A stretch of 64,000 nt of DNA from Ignelater luminosus (Eukaryota; Arthropoda; Insecta; Coleoptera; Elateridae), in NCBI GenBank assembly GCA_011009095.1, contig VTPC01000880.1, positions 62,001-126,000 of the forward strand. The letters are read 5' to 3'. The position numbers and the translations under genes are program-made. Numbering within the stretch: the stretch's first letter is position 1; each line of letters begins with the position of its first letter. Positions 1 to 10,744 of the stretch are shown piece by piece. The notes under the pieces were generated by a model. The model saw nothing but the letters and a program-made list of their open reading frames with translations. It ran no database searches and was not told the origin of the DNA.

Positions 1-838
1 CTTGAACCGTATGCTAGAGTACATGTGGCAGTTTGCTTACAGAAATATTATTACACGAGGATGCGATACGTGTTATCGAAGGCATTAACTATAATGCAAG
101 ATGAAATCGTATTACCATATGTGTATATTGTTATAAGATCTTGGCCTAGGTTAATACCGCAGAATGACGATACTAAATTAGGACCGTACGGTAAGAGTGT
201 AAACGCGTTGCCATTTGAACATTCTAATAGTAAACTGTTGCTTTTAGATATGCTAGAGGTAAGGGCACTCCTGCAAGCGATTAAATTGAAGACAGCTAAC
301 CGTGAATTTTCAAAACTTTGTCAAACTAATTTAATGTTACTATTAACTAGTGACTTTTACGGATTTAAAAACGGATTAGAAGATAGCACTGCACTCTTAA
401 GAGACTTGTTCGCAGCCTATTTAAGTAAGTATATGTAATATTATTTACTAGATTTAATATAACATATAAATTGCAATTATAGAGGGAATATCCGAAGGCA
501 TCACATATTTCACTATAGCAATTTGCAAGGGGACACATAAAAATATAGTTTTTAATTTAATTGACGAGTTGAAGCCGCAGTTGGTTAAAGCAAATGATCT
601 TCACGAGATTTGTCCTGTAATTAGATTAATTGGAGTGATTACGTCTTTGTTTTCCGAAAACAAGGCTGCTGCCAATCGTGTCAACAGTAATAAGGAATTT
701 CTTAAGCAATATTGCACAGGTGTGTAAAGCAGTTGCATTTTTATCTTTTATATTTTAATTGAATTTGTTGCAGACCTCTATCCAAAATCAGTACAGGAAC
801 TGGCTGTGGAAATTATGAATAATTTAACAAACGATTAG
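1..838 (+). CDS. C-terminal three exons of an unrecognised, probably helical-repeat protein (5' end outside window)
   Basis: The open frame runs in from base 1, so the gene starts upstream of the window. Exon A ends at 424 (donor GTAAGT at 425). Exon B is 483-720 and exon C is about 773-838, ending at TAG 836-838. The phases join cleanly (one base of exon A plus two of exon B; one base of exon B plus two of exon C). The visible part is about 240 residues. It is leucine- and isoleucine-rich and looks all-helical, with stretches such as LIDELKPQLVKANDLHEI and VQELAVEIMNNLTND at the C-terminus. That suggests an armadillo/HEAT-type repeat tail, but I cannot name the family. There is no signal peptide, membrane segment or catalytic motif in this part. 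The exon structure is solid; the function is unknown. Confidence 0.7.
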
Positions 839-1107
839 TCAGAATCGTTAGATGAATAATTATGATTTTTTTTAATTATTTATTGTTATTGTTAAAAATA
901 ACGTATTACAATTAAGTTAAACTTAATTGCTGTAAATACTCGAACGCATGTTTTTTTTTGTTACTTATTAGGTTTCTTTTTTAATTTATTTATCTTTTTC
1001 ATTTGTAATTGCATTAAGCTGTACAAAAATGTACAAATGTAAATTAAGTAAAGAAAATTGTTTTTTTCGATAAATATTTCATGTTGAGAATATGTGTATT
1101 TTCTTTG
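839..1107. other. Intergenic, 3' flank of the first gene
   Basis: This is AT-rich sequence with long T runs. I see no canonical AATAAA close to the stop codon and no coding signal. Confidence 0.5.
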
Positions 1108-1291
1108 TCATAAAAGTATGTTAGGTTATGTTTATGACATTTAACTACTTGAAGGTTATGATTACTAAACTTGACAACTAAAACGTTTTGAGGTTATATT
1201 GTAACGTAACCTTAAAAAGTTTTAGTTGTCAAGTGTAATAATCATAACCTTAAAATAGTGAATTGTCATAAATATAACCTAACATGCTTTT
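1108..1291. repeat. Foldback (inverted) repeat with about 80-90 bp arms
   Basis: The left arm begins at about 1108 with ATGTTAGGTTATGTTTATGA and is mirrored by the right arm, which ends near 1291 with TAACCTAACATGC. The inner arms pair through TTGACAACTAAAAC and GTTTTAGTTGTCAA. Very little loop is left near 1195. It is probably a non-autonomous foldback/MITE. Related pieces carrying AGGTTAT next to TGACA or GTCAA recur near 15050, 26100-26350, 36760, 47300, 53780 and 60320. Confidence 0.75.
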
Positions 1292-2500
1292 CTAGATTGA
1301 CATTAAAGATTTATGTTGTATTTCAAGCACCATAATTTGCTGCCTCTATAATACACCTCAATAGATAGTGAAATTGTTATTTTCACTAATTCATCTGGAA
1401 AAAAATTAAATATTTGTACACGAGCAGAGATTTAAAATTACACGTTTATGCTTTAACTTTTTTTTTCATATTAATATGCAAACCAAATGATTTATAATAA
1501 TGACTAGATGGCAATCAATGCTACGTGTCTAACCTATCAGACAAATTACATAAAATATCTATGTATTCATTAACAGAGTGCTCAAGAGCAGTCAGTCGAA
1601 CATGCTATAAGATAAAACTATACAGAATGTTAAAATCTTATTTTGAATTTCTTTCTTTTTCAATATTTTAAGAACAAGGCAAGATATCAGGATGAAATTT
1701 TCTACATGCCTGTTTCTCTGAGGTGTACTATTCTACGTGGCCTTGTGTTTAATATCTTTATATCAAAAGCTAGAAACGTTGATGGAAAAATGGCACAATC
1801 CTAAAGTTCTCAAGACTACTGAGTATTGTATTGCAATGGTGCTGTTTAAATAGAATCTGAGTATTTAACCTTACACTGGTAAATGAATCTCGGCTGTTTC
1901 AAACTACTTTTAACCAAGGAAATTAAAGTGAATTGAAACAGCGAAGAATGAAAATGGGCTGAGATATTTAAAAAATTGAATGACAGGACATGGCTGGTAG
2001 CAAGATGAAGGGCGGATGGAATTGCAATTGCACCTTGTCGTCAGACTAGAGCCCCCTGTATGGGTTGAAATTTCCAGGGACAAATTTGACGCGGCTCGAA
2101 AAAATCTGGTAACTTCTTGATCGGCCCAAAGGGCCGAGAAGTCTAAAAGGCCTAACAGTCCGATCATTCTCCTGATTCAAATGTCTTTCACTTAAAATAT
2201 AAGACAACAAAAGAATGTGCACTGTTAAATCAATCGCATTTCCCATAGGCTGTTGTCCAGTTGTTAGATGCATTTAGACAGTGAGTAGGTGCATGGGTGC
2301 TATTAATTTTCAAAATCAGCAATTATCTAATGACAATGTGCTTTTGAGATCACATGATGCCATCTGCAGATAAGATAGATAGAGAGATAACCTCAAATTT
2401 TAAATATTACATTTTTCTCATATAATTTCAGACAATAATAAAAATAGTTAAGAATATTTTAACATTTACTCACCGTATTTCGACTAGATTAGAGATCAGC
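1292..2500. other. Intergenic or degenerate transposon sequence
   Basis: I found no supported gene. The stretch before 2500 could be the 5' part of the decayed Harbinger transposase, but I could not read a convincing frame through it. A GC-rich patch lies at 2095-2170 and is listed separately. Confidence 0.4.
2095..2170 (-). repeat. Isolated relic of the GC-rich minisatellite found at 57781-58680
   Basis: Read on the minus strand, this stretch has the pattern CTGTTAGGCCTTTTAGACTT followed by CTCGGCCC. That closely matches units such as CTGTTGGACCTTTTGGACTT in the array 55 kb away. It is a short, single island in AT-rich DNA, so it is probably a fragment of the same retroelement-linked repeat. 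Confidence 0.5.
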
Positions 2501-2514
2501 TTAACATTACCTAA

Positions 2515-3564
2515 TTACATCCTTTAGGGATTATGGTAATCTGAAACAAGTTGAAAATACATCTAATTATGCATTTTCTGCTACTAGGGCCAAAATAGAG
2601 AATGCATTTTTTGGACTATCAAAGTTGAGGTTTCAGCAACTTATCCAAACTGAATTTGAATGTGCAAGACACAATTTCAAAATTCACTGTTGCATGTTGT
2701 ATGCTACATAATCTGTGTATACAGTGTGTCCAAGATAAGGATGCACAGCATGGGAATCTTAGAAACAGTAAGAGATACAGGATTGGTTAAATGGAATGAA
2801 AGTTGTTTGCTATTTATAGGACCTTTTTGTTGGCGTTTGCAAAATCCAGATATCTTGGATAGTTTCAGAGATATTTAAAAAAAAGTAGATTTCTCGATTT
2901 TCGTTATTATTTTTTCTTTTATTTATTTGAAGAGATATCGGAAAACTAAAACCACTTTTCCATTGTCACTTTTTGTTCTCTATTAACATACGCTAACAAA
3001 ATTCCTGTACAACGTTTTGGTTTCGAATAACCATCATCAAGCTCATTTTTTTAAATAGGGCGAAAAACAATTGAAAATTGTTTTGGATAGCTTTTGTTGT
3101 CACAATTCTAATGATATGAACATGATAGGGTTATTTTGATTTCTTATGCCATAAATTAATGTATTCTGCAGTACCCCGGCCTGCACGATCACCTGATCTA
3201 ACAGCGTTAGATTTCTTTCCTCTGGGGTTATGTCAAGAATCATGTGCTCAAACAAAATTTTGAAGATGAACAGCAATTATTACAGTTGGTCACAGCAGCG
3301 TTCAACACAAAAAAATCAAAATCATTGAACCCATTGAACCGATGCTGTATCTCTTACTGTTTCCAAGATCCCCATGCTGTGCATCCTTATCTTGGACACA
3401 CTGTAGATGGAGAAGATGAATGGAATGAAGAAGAGGATGATCAACATGACAATACACATGCTATAAACAGAACACAGGATACTTTCAATGAAGAACATGG
3501 TAGCAGGGACCGTGAAGAAGGAGAACTGAAAAGATACAATTTGTGTCAAATGATAAATAATTAA
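2515..3564 (+). pseudogene. PIF/Harbinger (HARBI1-like) transposase 3' part, interrupted by a Tc1/mariner-type insertion
   Basis: Before the insertion, the frame from about 2527 reads RDYGNLKQVENTSNYAF and then SATRAKIENAFFGL, followed by a relic of the cysteine/LHNIC-type segment ending at ICV. This is the C-terminal signature of Harbinger DDE transposases (SxTRVKIENAFG...RF). The coding frame resumes at 3404 after the insertion with an acidic tail (DGEDEWNEEEDDQHD) and stops at 3562-3564. Removing 2722-3403 plus one TA restores an uninterrupted ICV-DGED junction. Upstream catalytic parts are not readable, so the copy is dead. The family assignment is confident from motifs; the start is not defined. 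Confidence 0.7.
2722..3403 (+). mobile_element. Tc1/mariner-type element, non-autonomous, nested in the Harbinger transposase
   Basis: The element is 682 bp, flanked by TA on both sides (2720-2721 and 3404-3405). Its terminal inverted repeats start CAGTGTGTCCAAGATAAGGA and run for about 60 bp with few mismatches. The interior keeps a remnant of a DDE_3-type transposase on the plus strand, readable at about 3175-3300 (PRPARSPDLTALDFF, then NFEDEQQLLQLVTAAFNT). The N-terminal and first catalytic parts are missing. The TA duplication, the TIRs and the transposase motif all agree on class. Confidence 0.85.
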
Positions 3565-3599
3565 ATATATTTGAATAATACACAAAAAAAAGATTTTAT

Positions 3600-3960
3600 T
3601 ATTTAATGAATGCAATTGTAATAATATTACATAATTACATATAATGTTCTTTACAATTTTTCCAATATCTTCTTCAATTGTTGAAGGTGCCATCTTTCTT
3701 TCTTTCTTTTCTTCCTTTTCTTTATGTATTTGCAATAACACCTCAGCTAAACTACCTTTCCTTGCCTTTTTTTATTATAATTAGATTTAAATATAATTAG
3801 AATATAACTAAATTTAATAATCAAGTTTAACTTATTACCATTTGGCTTCTGGACTTTGCACAGCATCTTTCCATTTTGTTCTCTAATGTTGTTGAATTCG
3901 TCGTAAATAAAATCTTTAAATTGAACTGCTGTTTCAGATATCACTCTTTTTCTAATTCAA
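3600..3960 (-). pseudogene. Possible Myb/SANT-like companion protein of the Harbinger element (C-terminal part)
   Basis: On the minus strand, a frame reads LAEVLLQIHKEKEEKKERK followed by a charged tail. This resembles the C-terminus of the Myb/SANT-like DNA-binding protein that PIF/Harbinger elements carry besides the transposase. It lies tail to tail with the transposase remnant, an arrangement seen in that superfamily. A second fragment at 3747-3944 may be an upstream part. No intact Myb motif is visible, so this is inference from position and composition. Confidence 0.35.
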
Positions 3961-5086
3961 TTACACTTCAGATTGCTGTCAGTACAAAAGCTTACTTTAT
4001 AAAAAAAAGCTTTGAAAATAATACTTGTTTTTAAATTACCTACCTGCATTTTGCACTTTACAAAAGAATACTTGGAAGTAATACCTACCCATTTTTAAAC
4101 TACCAGCATTTTTAGGGGTGAGGGGAGGCAATAAACTCTTTCATTTGAATTCAGGTGCGAACCACGTTTTCAGTTTGGCGCGGTTGCTGCCGTACTTAAG
4201 CGGTGCCTGTGTAACTCGATCACATGATGGCTTTGCCTTGGTGCATAATGAGTATGTACTAGCTCGCTGCTACCCGAACGTGTCATAGATTTTTAAATGT
4301 ATGTATCTAACTTGACATCTGTCAAAGCGAGGTTGTCAACAAAAGAAAATAAGGTTTGGAAACAAAAATAAAAATTATTGTTTATAACGAGCACATTTAG
4401 AAACTACTTTTATTATAGGCCATGACAACAAAAATTATCAAATCCAAATTTTAGGTTAAGTATCTGTCATCTACATGTCATTCACAGAAAAGTATTATCA
4501 ATAAAGAATTATGTTAAGCTGGCCTCTTAGTCTCGTTGAAATGCAAGCGATGTCAAAATATGCCGGGTAAATGTTAAGATATTCTTAATTACTGGGAACA
4601 GTTATTATTGCCTGAAATTGTATGAGAAAAATGTAATATTTAAAATTATTTTTGTTTAATAATTGTAATTAATATTGTATTATTGACCTGAAATATGTTT
4701 TTAAACTACAAAAGATAAAGGAAAGCAAAGTCTATACTTCCAAAGTATATAGTGAAAAGTCATAAAAAACCTTGACGCTATGCATTGTTATTAATTCTTT
4801 ATATAAAGGATGCCAATAGGAACATTGGATATCAAGGGATTAAAATTAAAACAAAATATTCTGTTCATGTTTCTATCCCATTATTTGCACAATCATAACA
4901 ATAACAATTAAAATAAATAATCGGAAGAAATGTACATTTTGAGCAAATAATAAATAAAATGATTTTATACTTATATCTCCATTAAAACTTAGCAGTCCTA
5001 AAACGTTCTAACATTTTACGCATTATAGTATATGTACACACATTTGAATGATACTTTTCAGATTGAAATAAAAACTTTTTATAACC
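3961..5086. other. Intergenic, no gene seen
   Basis: AT-rich sequence. The first part (to about 4300) may be the end of the Harbinger element, but I could not define its termini. Nothing coding stands out before the pyruvate dehydrogenase 3' end. Confidence 0.45.
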
Positions 5087-6781
5087 TTATTGATTGACAG
5101 CAGGTCCGATTCGTTTATGCTCAAGCGGATCGAACGAAGAAATATTTCGTATCTTACCTTCTAAGTTTTGTACGTAAATATCAGCGGTAAGTTCATCTAA
5201 AGCAATCTCTTTATCAGCTTTTGCTTTCTTAGTTGCTTCATCAACCGTTGCTCTAATCTCACCTTCAAGTTTCTGAAAATACAATCAACTTTAGTAAAAT
5301 TTCCAAATTAAAAATTGATTCACACCTTTATTTCATCTGTAGAAAGTAAATTAGTAGAAGTGATCTTTTCTTTAAATGATGTAATCGGATCACGAGTTTG
5401 CCTTACTTCTTGAATCTCATCTCTTGTTCTATAACTCGTGCCTGGATCTGACATTGAATGGCCTGAATATCTACAACATTTAAAAAATTAACAAAAACAG
5501 TTTTGATTGTTCCACTGAATTATACCTGTAAGTGGCAGCTTCGAGTACAATAGGTCCTTTACCAGAAATACAATGATTAACTGCAAATCTCGTTGCTTCT
5601 CTAACTGCTAAAACATCCATACCATCTACCCATATGCCAGGCACATAATCACCCCTTGTATAATAAGCAGTATTTGCAGAAGCACGCTCAGCACTTGTAC
5701 CCATGCCTGACAAATAGAATATTTCAAAAACGACTTCCTTTATTTCAGAAATGACTACGTACCGTAACCATTATTTTCACAAACAAAGATGCATGGCACA
5801 TTCCACAATTTTGCTATATTGAAAACTTCAAATACTTGTCCTTGGTTTGCTGCACCATCACCATAGAGCGCCACACAAACACCATCAGTTCCTTGGTATT
5901 TCAGACCAAATGCAATACCAACACCCAAAGGTACTTGAGCACCAACAATACCATTTCCACCATAGAAATTCTTACTGTACATATGCATCGAACCACCTTT
6001 ACCACGGGCACAACCGCTCTGTCTACCGGTCAGTTCTGCTAGAACGCCCAAGTGATCGACCCCCATCAAATACGTCCATCCATGAGCTCTGTAAGCTGTT
6101 ATTACTGCATCGTGCGGCCTTAAAGCGGCTTTCATTCCTACTGCCACTGCTTCCTAATTATAAATATCAACAGAAATTTCTACGATCCATCCACAAACAT
6201 ATACAAACCTGTCCGGAATAGAGATGACAGAATCCTCTTATAATCTTTTCTTTATAAAGACTACCGGCTGCAGTTTCCATCCTTCTAATGGTATGAAGCT
6301 GTGTATAATACTTAACGGCATCATCTTTAGTTAACGTGACAGTCGTAGAAGGTCCTTCATCTAATTTATGCAATCGAAAAGGCTACAACCATAATTTCAT
6401 ACTTATTAATTAATAAACAAATGAGCAATCTTAAAATACCTTAGTTTCAAATGTTGCTTCAGTAGCAAAATTACTTTTCGCCGTCGATATCAAACCCAAA
6501 GCTTTCTGCAAAGAAAATTCAATGTTAATCTTCTGCAAGAATTATCAAATAGTATTAGTTGTCAAAAGTATTAATCAAATTTACATTTATAAGCCCACTG
6601 CGACCAATTTTGCTCATTATTATTTAAATCCCTGAACTATTCCTCTGAAGACCTCTATTTAACCTTGTTTTGAATCGTTTTAGGTTATAAGTACACTATA
6701 AAAAGATAAAATTAAAAAGTTTTTACTCACTGTATGTGATGCGGCTTTTTTACCAATTGATCTTACGCAGCTAGGTAACAT
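5087..6781 (-). CDS. PDHA1: Pyruvate dehydrogenase E1 component subunit alpha, mitochondrial
   Basis: This is the TPP-dependent E1 alpha subunit of the mitochondrial pyruvate dehydrogenase complex (pyruvate to acetyl-CoA, with E1 beta). Seven minus-strand exons join in phase: 6731-6781, 6440-6505, 6209-6382, 5763-6153, 5526-5706, 5326-5470 and 5087-5272. They give 397 residues; human PDHA1 has 390. The start [17 protein letters not shown] is basic and Ser-rich, as expected of a mitochondrial targeting peptide. The TPP-binding motif GDG (residues 195-197) with its NN partner (224-225) is intact. The regulatory loop [18 protein letters not shown] places Ser293 and Ser300 at the same numbers as the human PDK sites, which predicts conserved kinase control. 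All exon junctions are GT-AG and no lesions are present. Very confident. Confidence 0.96.
6585..6617 (-). other. Candidate alternative first coding exon of the PDHA gene
   Basis: Inside intron 1 there is an ATG at 6617-6615 followed by 11 codons ([11 protein letters not shown]) and a possible donor GTAAAT. The phase is 0, so it can splice to exon 2 at 6505 in frame, like the upstream exon. The peptide is basic and could also act as a targeting N-terminus. Without transcripts this is only a possibility. Confidence 0.3.
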
Positions 6782-7231
6782 TTTTTAAATTACTTAAATA
6801 ATTATAATAAAACTTTTAATTTAATTTGCTAGAGGAATGAGTGAAAGCCGATTAAGGTCACACACGGTTTGACATTTAATGTCAACGTTAACCTCTTTTA
6901 TAATTTTCTTTTTTTGACTTTTGTTCTATCAATTTGATACAGAGAGGTATTATAGCTTTGGCTGACCTTGGCGTTTGATACATGGAGCTATTATAATTCT
7001 GGAGTGGATAAGAAAGTCGAATTTGTTTAGAAGTTTGATAACGTTTTCTATGTTTATACTTTTCGATCATTTAAAATGCCATATAAAATTCTTTTATTTA
7101 TTATTTTTGTAATTAAAAATTAAACATTCAAATGGAGAAACACTGGATAAATGAGCCTACACGATTAAAACTTAACAAAAAGGAAAAGGACCAATCAGTT
7201 ATTTATAAGTATATTTTGCACATACTACACA
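6782..7231. promoter_or_regulatory. Short intergenic region: PDHA promoter side and zinc-finger gene 3' end
   Basis: Both genes are on the minus strand, so this 450 bp must hold the PDHA promoter and the zinc-finger transcript end. On the minus strand a double poly(A) signal (AATAAATAAA) lies at about 7093-7102, some 130 bases past the zinc-finger stop codon. I see no clear TATA box. Confidence 0.5.
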
Positions 7232-8638
7232 TTAGAAAGGTTTTTCGTCTCCATGAATGCACATATGTATTCCTAAACTAGTTTTCGCTGTAAACTTCGA
7301 ACCACAAAGTTTACATTCGAACGATACTTCTTCACCATGGCTGCGCATATGCGTTCGTAAATTACTTTTCTGTGTACATTTATAATCACACATTTCACAT
7401 TCAAAGGGTTTTTCGCCACTATGAACGCGTAAATGATTTTGTAAATTGCTTTTCTTTCCAGATTTGTAACCACATATTTTACACAAAAAGGACTTTTTAC
7501 CATTATGAATACGCATGTGTGTTCGTAAACTGTCCTTTTCACATTTATAATCACATATTTCACATTTGAACAATTCCTCACTATGAATGCGCATATGTGT
7601 CTGTAAACTGCTCTTCTGTGTACTTTTATAATCGCACATTTCGCATTCGAATGGCTTCTCGCCACTGTGAAGGCGCATATGTATTCGTAAATTTCCCATC
7701 TGACTAAATTTGTAATGACATACTTCGCATTCAAAAGGTTTCTCTCCACTATGAATACGAATATGTCTATGTAGAGTGCCTTTATCTGTACATTTATATC
7801 TACATATTTCACATTCAAACGGCTTTTCACCACTATGGATGCGCATATGCCTGTGTAGGTTCGTTGCTACCGTAGATTTATAACCACAAATTTTACATTG
7901 GAAAGGTTTTTCGCCACTATGAATGCGCTTATGTTTCTGTAGACTGTCTTTTTGTGCACATTTGTAACCACAGATATCACACTGGAAAGGCTTTTCGCCA
8001 CTATGATCCCGAATATGACTTCGTAAATTACTTTTCTGCGCACATTTGTAACCACATATTTTACATTCAAAGGGTTTTTCACCACTATGAATACGCATGT
8101 GTGCTTTTAAACTACTCTTCGCTGTAAATTGACAACTACATATTTCACATTCGAAGAGTTTTTCGCCACTGTGAATAATGCGTATGTGCTTTTGTAAATT
8201 TTCTTTTCGAGTACATTTATAACTGCATACTTCACATTCAAAGAGGTTTTCGCCAGTATGAACGCGCATATGCCTATGTAGACTGCCTTTCTGTGTGTAT
8301 TTATAACCACAAATCTCACACTCAAAAGGCTTTTCTCCACTATGAACGCGCATATGTGCTCGCAGATGGCTTTTTATTGTGCCTCTATAATCACAAATTT
8401 CACACTTAAAGGGTTTTTCACCGCTATGAATCCGCACATGTGCTCGTAAATTGCCTTTCTGTGTACATTTATAACCACATATTTCACATTTGAAGGTATT
8501 CTCAACACTATGAACGTGCATACGAGTTGCTAAGCTTTTTCTATCAAGTATTTCCTTTCCTGGAAGCTCTACCTTTGTGGCGGTTTGTTCTTCCATAGTG
8601 TTAATGAGTTCTGTTTGCTCTACTATCTCCACTACCAA
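7232..8638 (-). CDS. C2H2 zinc-finger protein with 15 fingers (last exon)
   Basis: This single large exon encodes about 460 residues dominated by 15 tandem C2H2 fingers (roughly residues 48-465) joined mostly by HSGEKPF linkers, typical of sequence-specific DNA-binding nuclear proteins. The first in-frame ATG-coded Met is at residue 16 (MEEQTATKVELPG). The frame opens upstream only at a TTG, directly beside a TTTTTTATTGGTAG acceptor, so an upstream exon very probably supplies the true N-terminus; I could not identify it. Finger 12 is one residue short between its second Cys and first His (11 instead of 12) and has an unusual NGKKSF linker after it. Finger 4 uses a four-residue His spacing. 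The fingers are close paralogues of each other, indicating internal duplication. No ZAD, KRAB or BTB domain is visible. The target is unknown. Confidence 0.9.
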   Translation of the reverse strand: MVVEIVEQTELINTMEEQTATKVELPGKEILDRKSLATRMHVHSVENTFKCEICGYKCTQKGNLRAHVRIHSGEKPFKCEICDYRGTIKSHLRAHMRVHSGEKPFECEICGYKYTQKGSLHRHMRVHTGENLFECEVCSYKCTRKENLQKHIRIIHSGEKLFECEICSCQFTAKSSLKAHMRIHSGEKPFECKICGYKCAQKSNLRSHIRDHSGEKPFQCDICGYKCAQKDSLQKHKRIHSGEKPFQCKICGYKSTVATNLHRHMRIHSGEKPFECEICRYKCTDKGTLHRHIRIHSGEKPFECEVCHYKFSQMGNLRIHMRLHSGEKPFECEMCDYKSTQKSSLQTHMRIHSEELFKCEICDYKCEKDSLRTHMRIHNGKKSFLCKICGYKSGKKSNLQNHLRVHSGEKPFECEMCDYKCTQKSNLRTHMRSHGEEVSFECKLCGSKFTAKTSLGIHMCIHGDEKPF

Positions 8639-9240
8639 TAAAAAAGGGAATTATTTGTGATTAAAAAGGGGCAGGTGAATTAACATTTATTACTTATTCA
8701 CTATCCGATGAAGAAAAGTCGTCGTCGAAATGAACTGTAATTGATTATACATATCACAAAATGAATCTACATCTTCTTTAGCATCGAATTTTTAATAGTG
8801 GTACTAATCTCATTTTGATCTCAGCTAATCATTAGATCGACCACCATCTTGGATGTCGATTCACTAACGTTGCCAAAACTGGCTGTAAATTTTCAAATCT
8901 AAAGATTTTCTATCCTCATTCGCGCTTTTTGCCAACCAACAGATGGCGTTAGATTTTGTAATTTACTAGAATTCCTATATATATATATAGGAACTCTATA
9001 ATTTACTTTAAAAAAAATCATGGCTTACTGCACCAACCCTCATAGTATATAGATATACTATGCTGCTACTCTTTTATTGCTCTAATCGACAGCTTATAAA
9101 ATTCCCGACACAATACTATAGGGATAACGTAGGTCTACAACAGATAATAGAAGGATTAGATCAAAAAAGGATACTGTCCCGTTTAAAAATTTACACGCAA
9201 GTATTCGGAAACCATAAAAGCTAGAAAACTGAATATACTA
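8639..9240. other. Intergenic; 5' side of the zinc-finger gene
   Basis: No confident exon was found. A minus-strand stretch near 8690-8760 could encode a short acidic/Ser-rich peptide (FDDDFSSSDSE then stop). The TA-rich palindrome at about 8974-8992 is simple sequence. Confidence 0.4.
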
Positions 9241-9243
9241 TAA

Positions 9244-10241
9244 GGCAGGACTCTCACGGAATTATTTCTTGGGTTGTCTTCGATAGGTCGCGATAGGTCA
9301 AAATTTCAAACCAGCGTATCTTTCAGTCGTTCTCTCACTGCATCGATCGGTCGTAATCGATCGTCTTGGGTTGGCTTACGTTGGCCGATCATTTTAAACA
9401 TGTTTGAAATTTGACTCATCTTGACCTAAGAAGATAGTAGAATGAACATAGAGCGCATGCATACCCGCATCGGAAAAAGAAATCAGATTTTTAAAAACAG
9501 CTTATGTGCTAGGTTATGTTGATTTGTTATTGTTATCATCTGCGAGAAGTGATATATAGCTAAAAACAAATAATGGGAGGAACGCTGATAGTCATATTAC
9601 ACATTTATTATATAAAATAGATTTTTAAAAGAATATTTAGAAAAGGATTTGTTTATTTTTTTAAAAGCCGTAATGTTGCAGGAAATCTCAAGGAATTCCC
9701 TATTATTACAGCATACAAACGTAATACGGTTCTTTTATAATCGTATTAGACCCCTTTTTGAAGTCAGAAATTGCGATTATGCAATGTTGACGATTTCCGT
9801 AAATAAAACGGGTAATATAGTTTTAAAGATGGACGACCCTCGGTATTGTTACTTGGAGCAGGTAGGCGATGTCGAGGATGTAAACAGACCCCGGGCGATT
9901 TGTTGACCGTTCGAAATCTTGAATTGTTACAGCTGAAGCTGGATGTGTGTTAGCGAATATTCATTTTCTTACTATTATGATTATGATGATGACAGTTATT
10001 GTTTATGTATTACTTTATAAACAATGCCAAAATCATGACCAGAATTAAACACTTTCTGAGGTTCATGTGAGGTTATTTAATTACAGGAAAATAGCGGCAA
10101 ATTCAAAATTTCGTTTGCCCTATAAGAACCTTTTAGTGAGAGAGGTTGTAGAACTCCTTCGATAAGTTCTAATCGTCCTCTTTCGGTCAGCGGTTAATAG
10201 TTATCTATCGAAGGCGATCGAAGGTCTGTGAGAGTCCTGCC
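9244..10241. mobile_element. About 1 kb DNA transposon with TAA target-site duplication (PIF/Harbinger-type)
   Basis: The ends are exact inverted repeats GGCAGGACTCTCAC (9244-9257 and 10228-10241), followed inward by weaker matches around CTTCGATAG. TAA flanks the element directly on both sides (9241-9243 and 10242-10244), the duplication size and sequence used by PIF/Harbinger elements. It carries an 85-codon open frame at 9649-9906 with no similarity I recognise, and no transposase, so it is non-autonomous. Confidence 0.75.
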
Positions 10242-10580
10242 TAAGGGTACCATAAGCCCAAAAATTGATAATGGCGGAATTAGAACAAAATAGATTTGAA
10301 GATTTATAGTCAGCTCTGGCAATGTTGGTTGTAGCTAATGATGTGTTCAAGGGCAAGCAGCAATTAGGAGTACTGTCGGTGAAGGCACAGATTAAATGAA
10401 ACTCAGATATTTTACTCCCAACACCAATGTTCCCATTTTTTGTCTCTGCGCATTTACATTTGCGGCTCTGAGAGTTTACCACCCCTACTCTTTTACGGGC
10501 GTTTTATGAATTAAGTGGCGTACGCTTTAAAAGAACATGCTTACGCAGTACATGTCAAAATAGCAAGCTCTGGGAGTTGC

Positions 10581-10583
<3 letters not shown>

Positions 10584-10614
<31 letters not shown>
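10584..10614. repeat. (GA)n microsatellite
   Basis: About 15 perfect GA units in the left arm of the foldback repeat. The right arm has only a few units, so expansion happened after the arms formed. Confidence 0.95.
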
Positions 10615-10615
<1 letters not shown>

Positions 10616-10744
10616 AATAGAAGCCATCTGACTCTTATTTAATCTGTGGTGAAAGCTTCTTGGACGTTAATTTTCGTCAAGGCAAACACAACACTTTGAT
10701 GCAGGCAGCGCTTCTGCTCCTGAACACAAGCATTACATCCAATG

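Noticed and set aside
5836-6221. Plus-strand open frames of 68 and 124 codons
   Set aside because: They are antisense to PDHA exons 3 and 4 and follow from their codon composition.
7273-8340. Several minus-strand open frames overlapping the zinc-finger exon
   Set aside because: They are frame-shifted shadows of the C2H2 array, with the repeated pattern of the finger DNA and no known domain.
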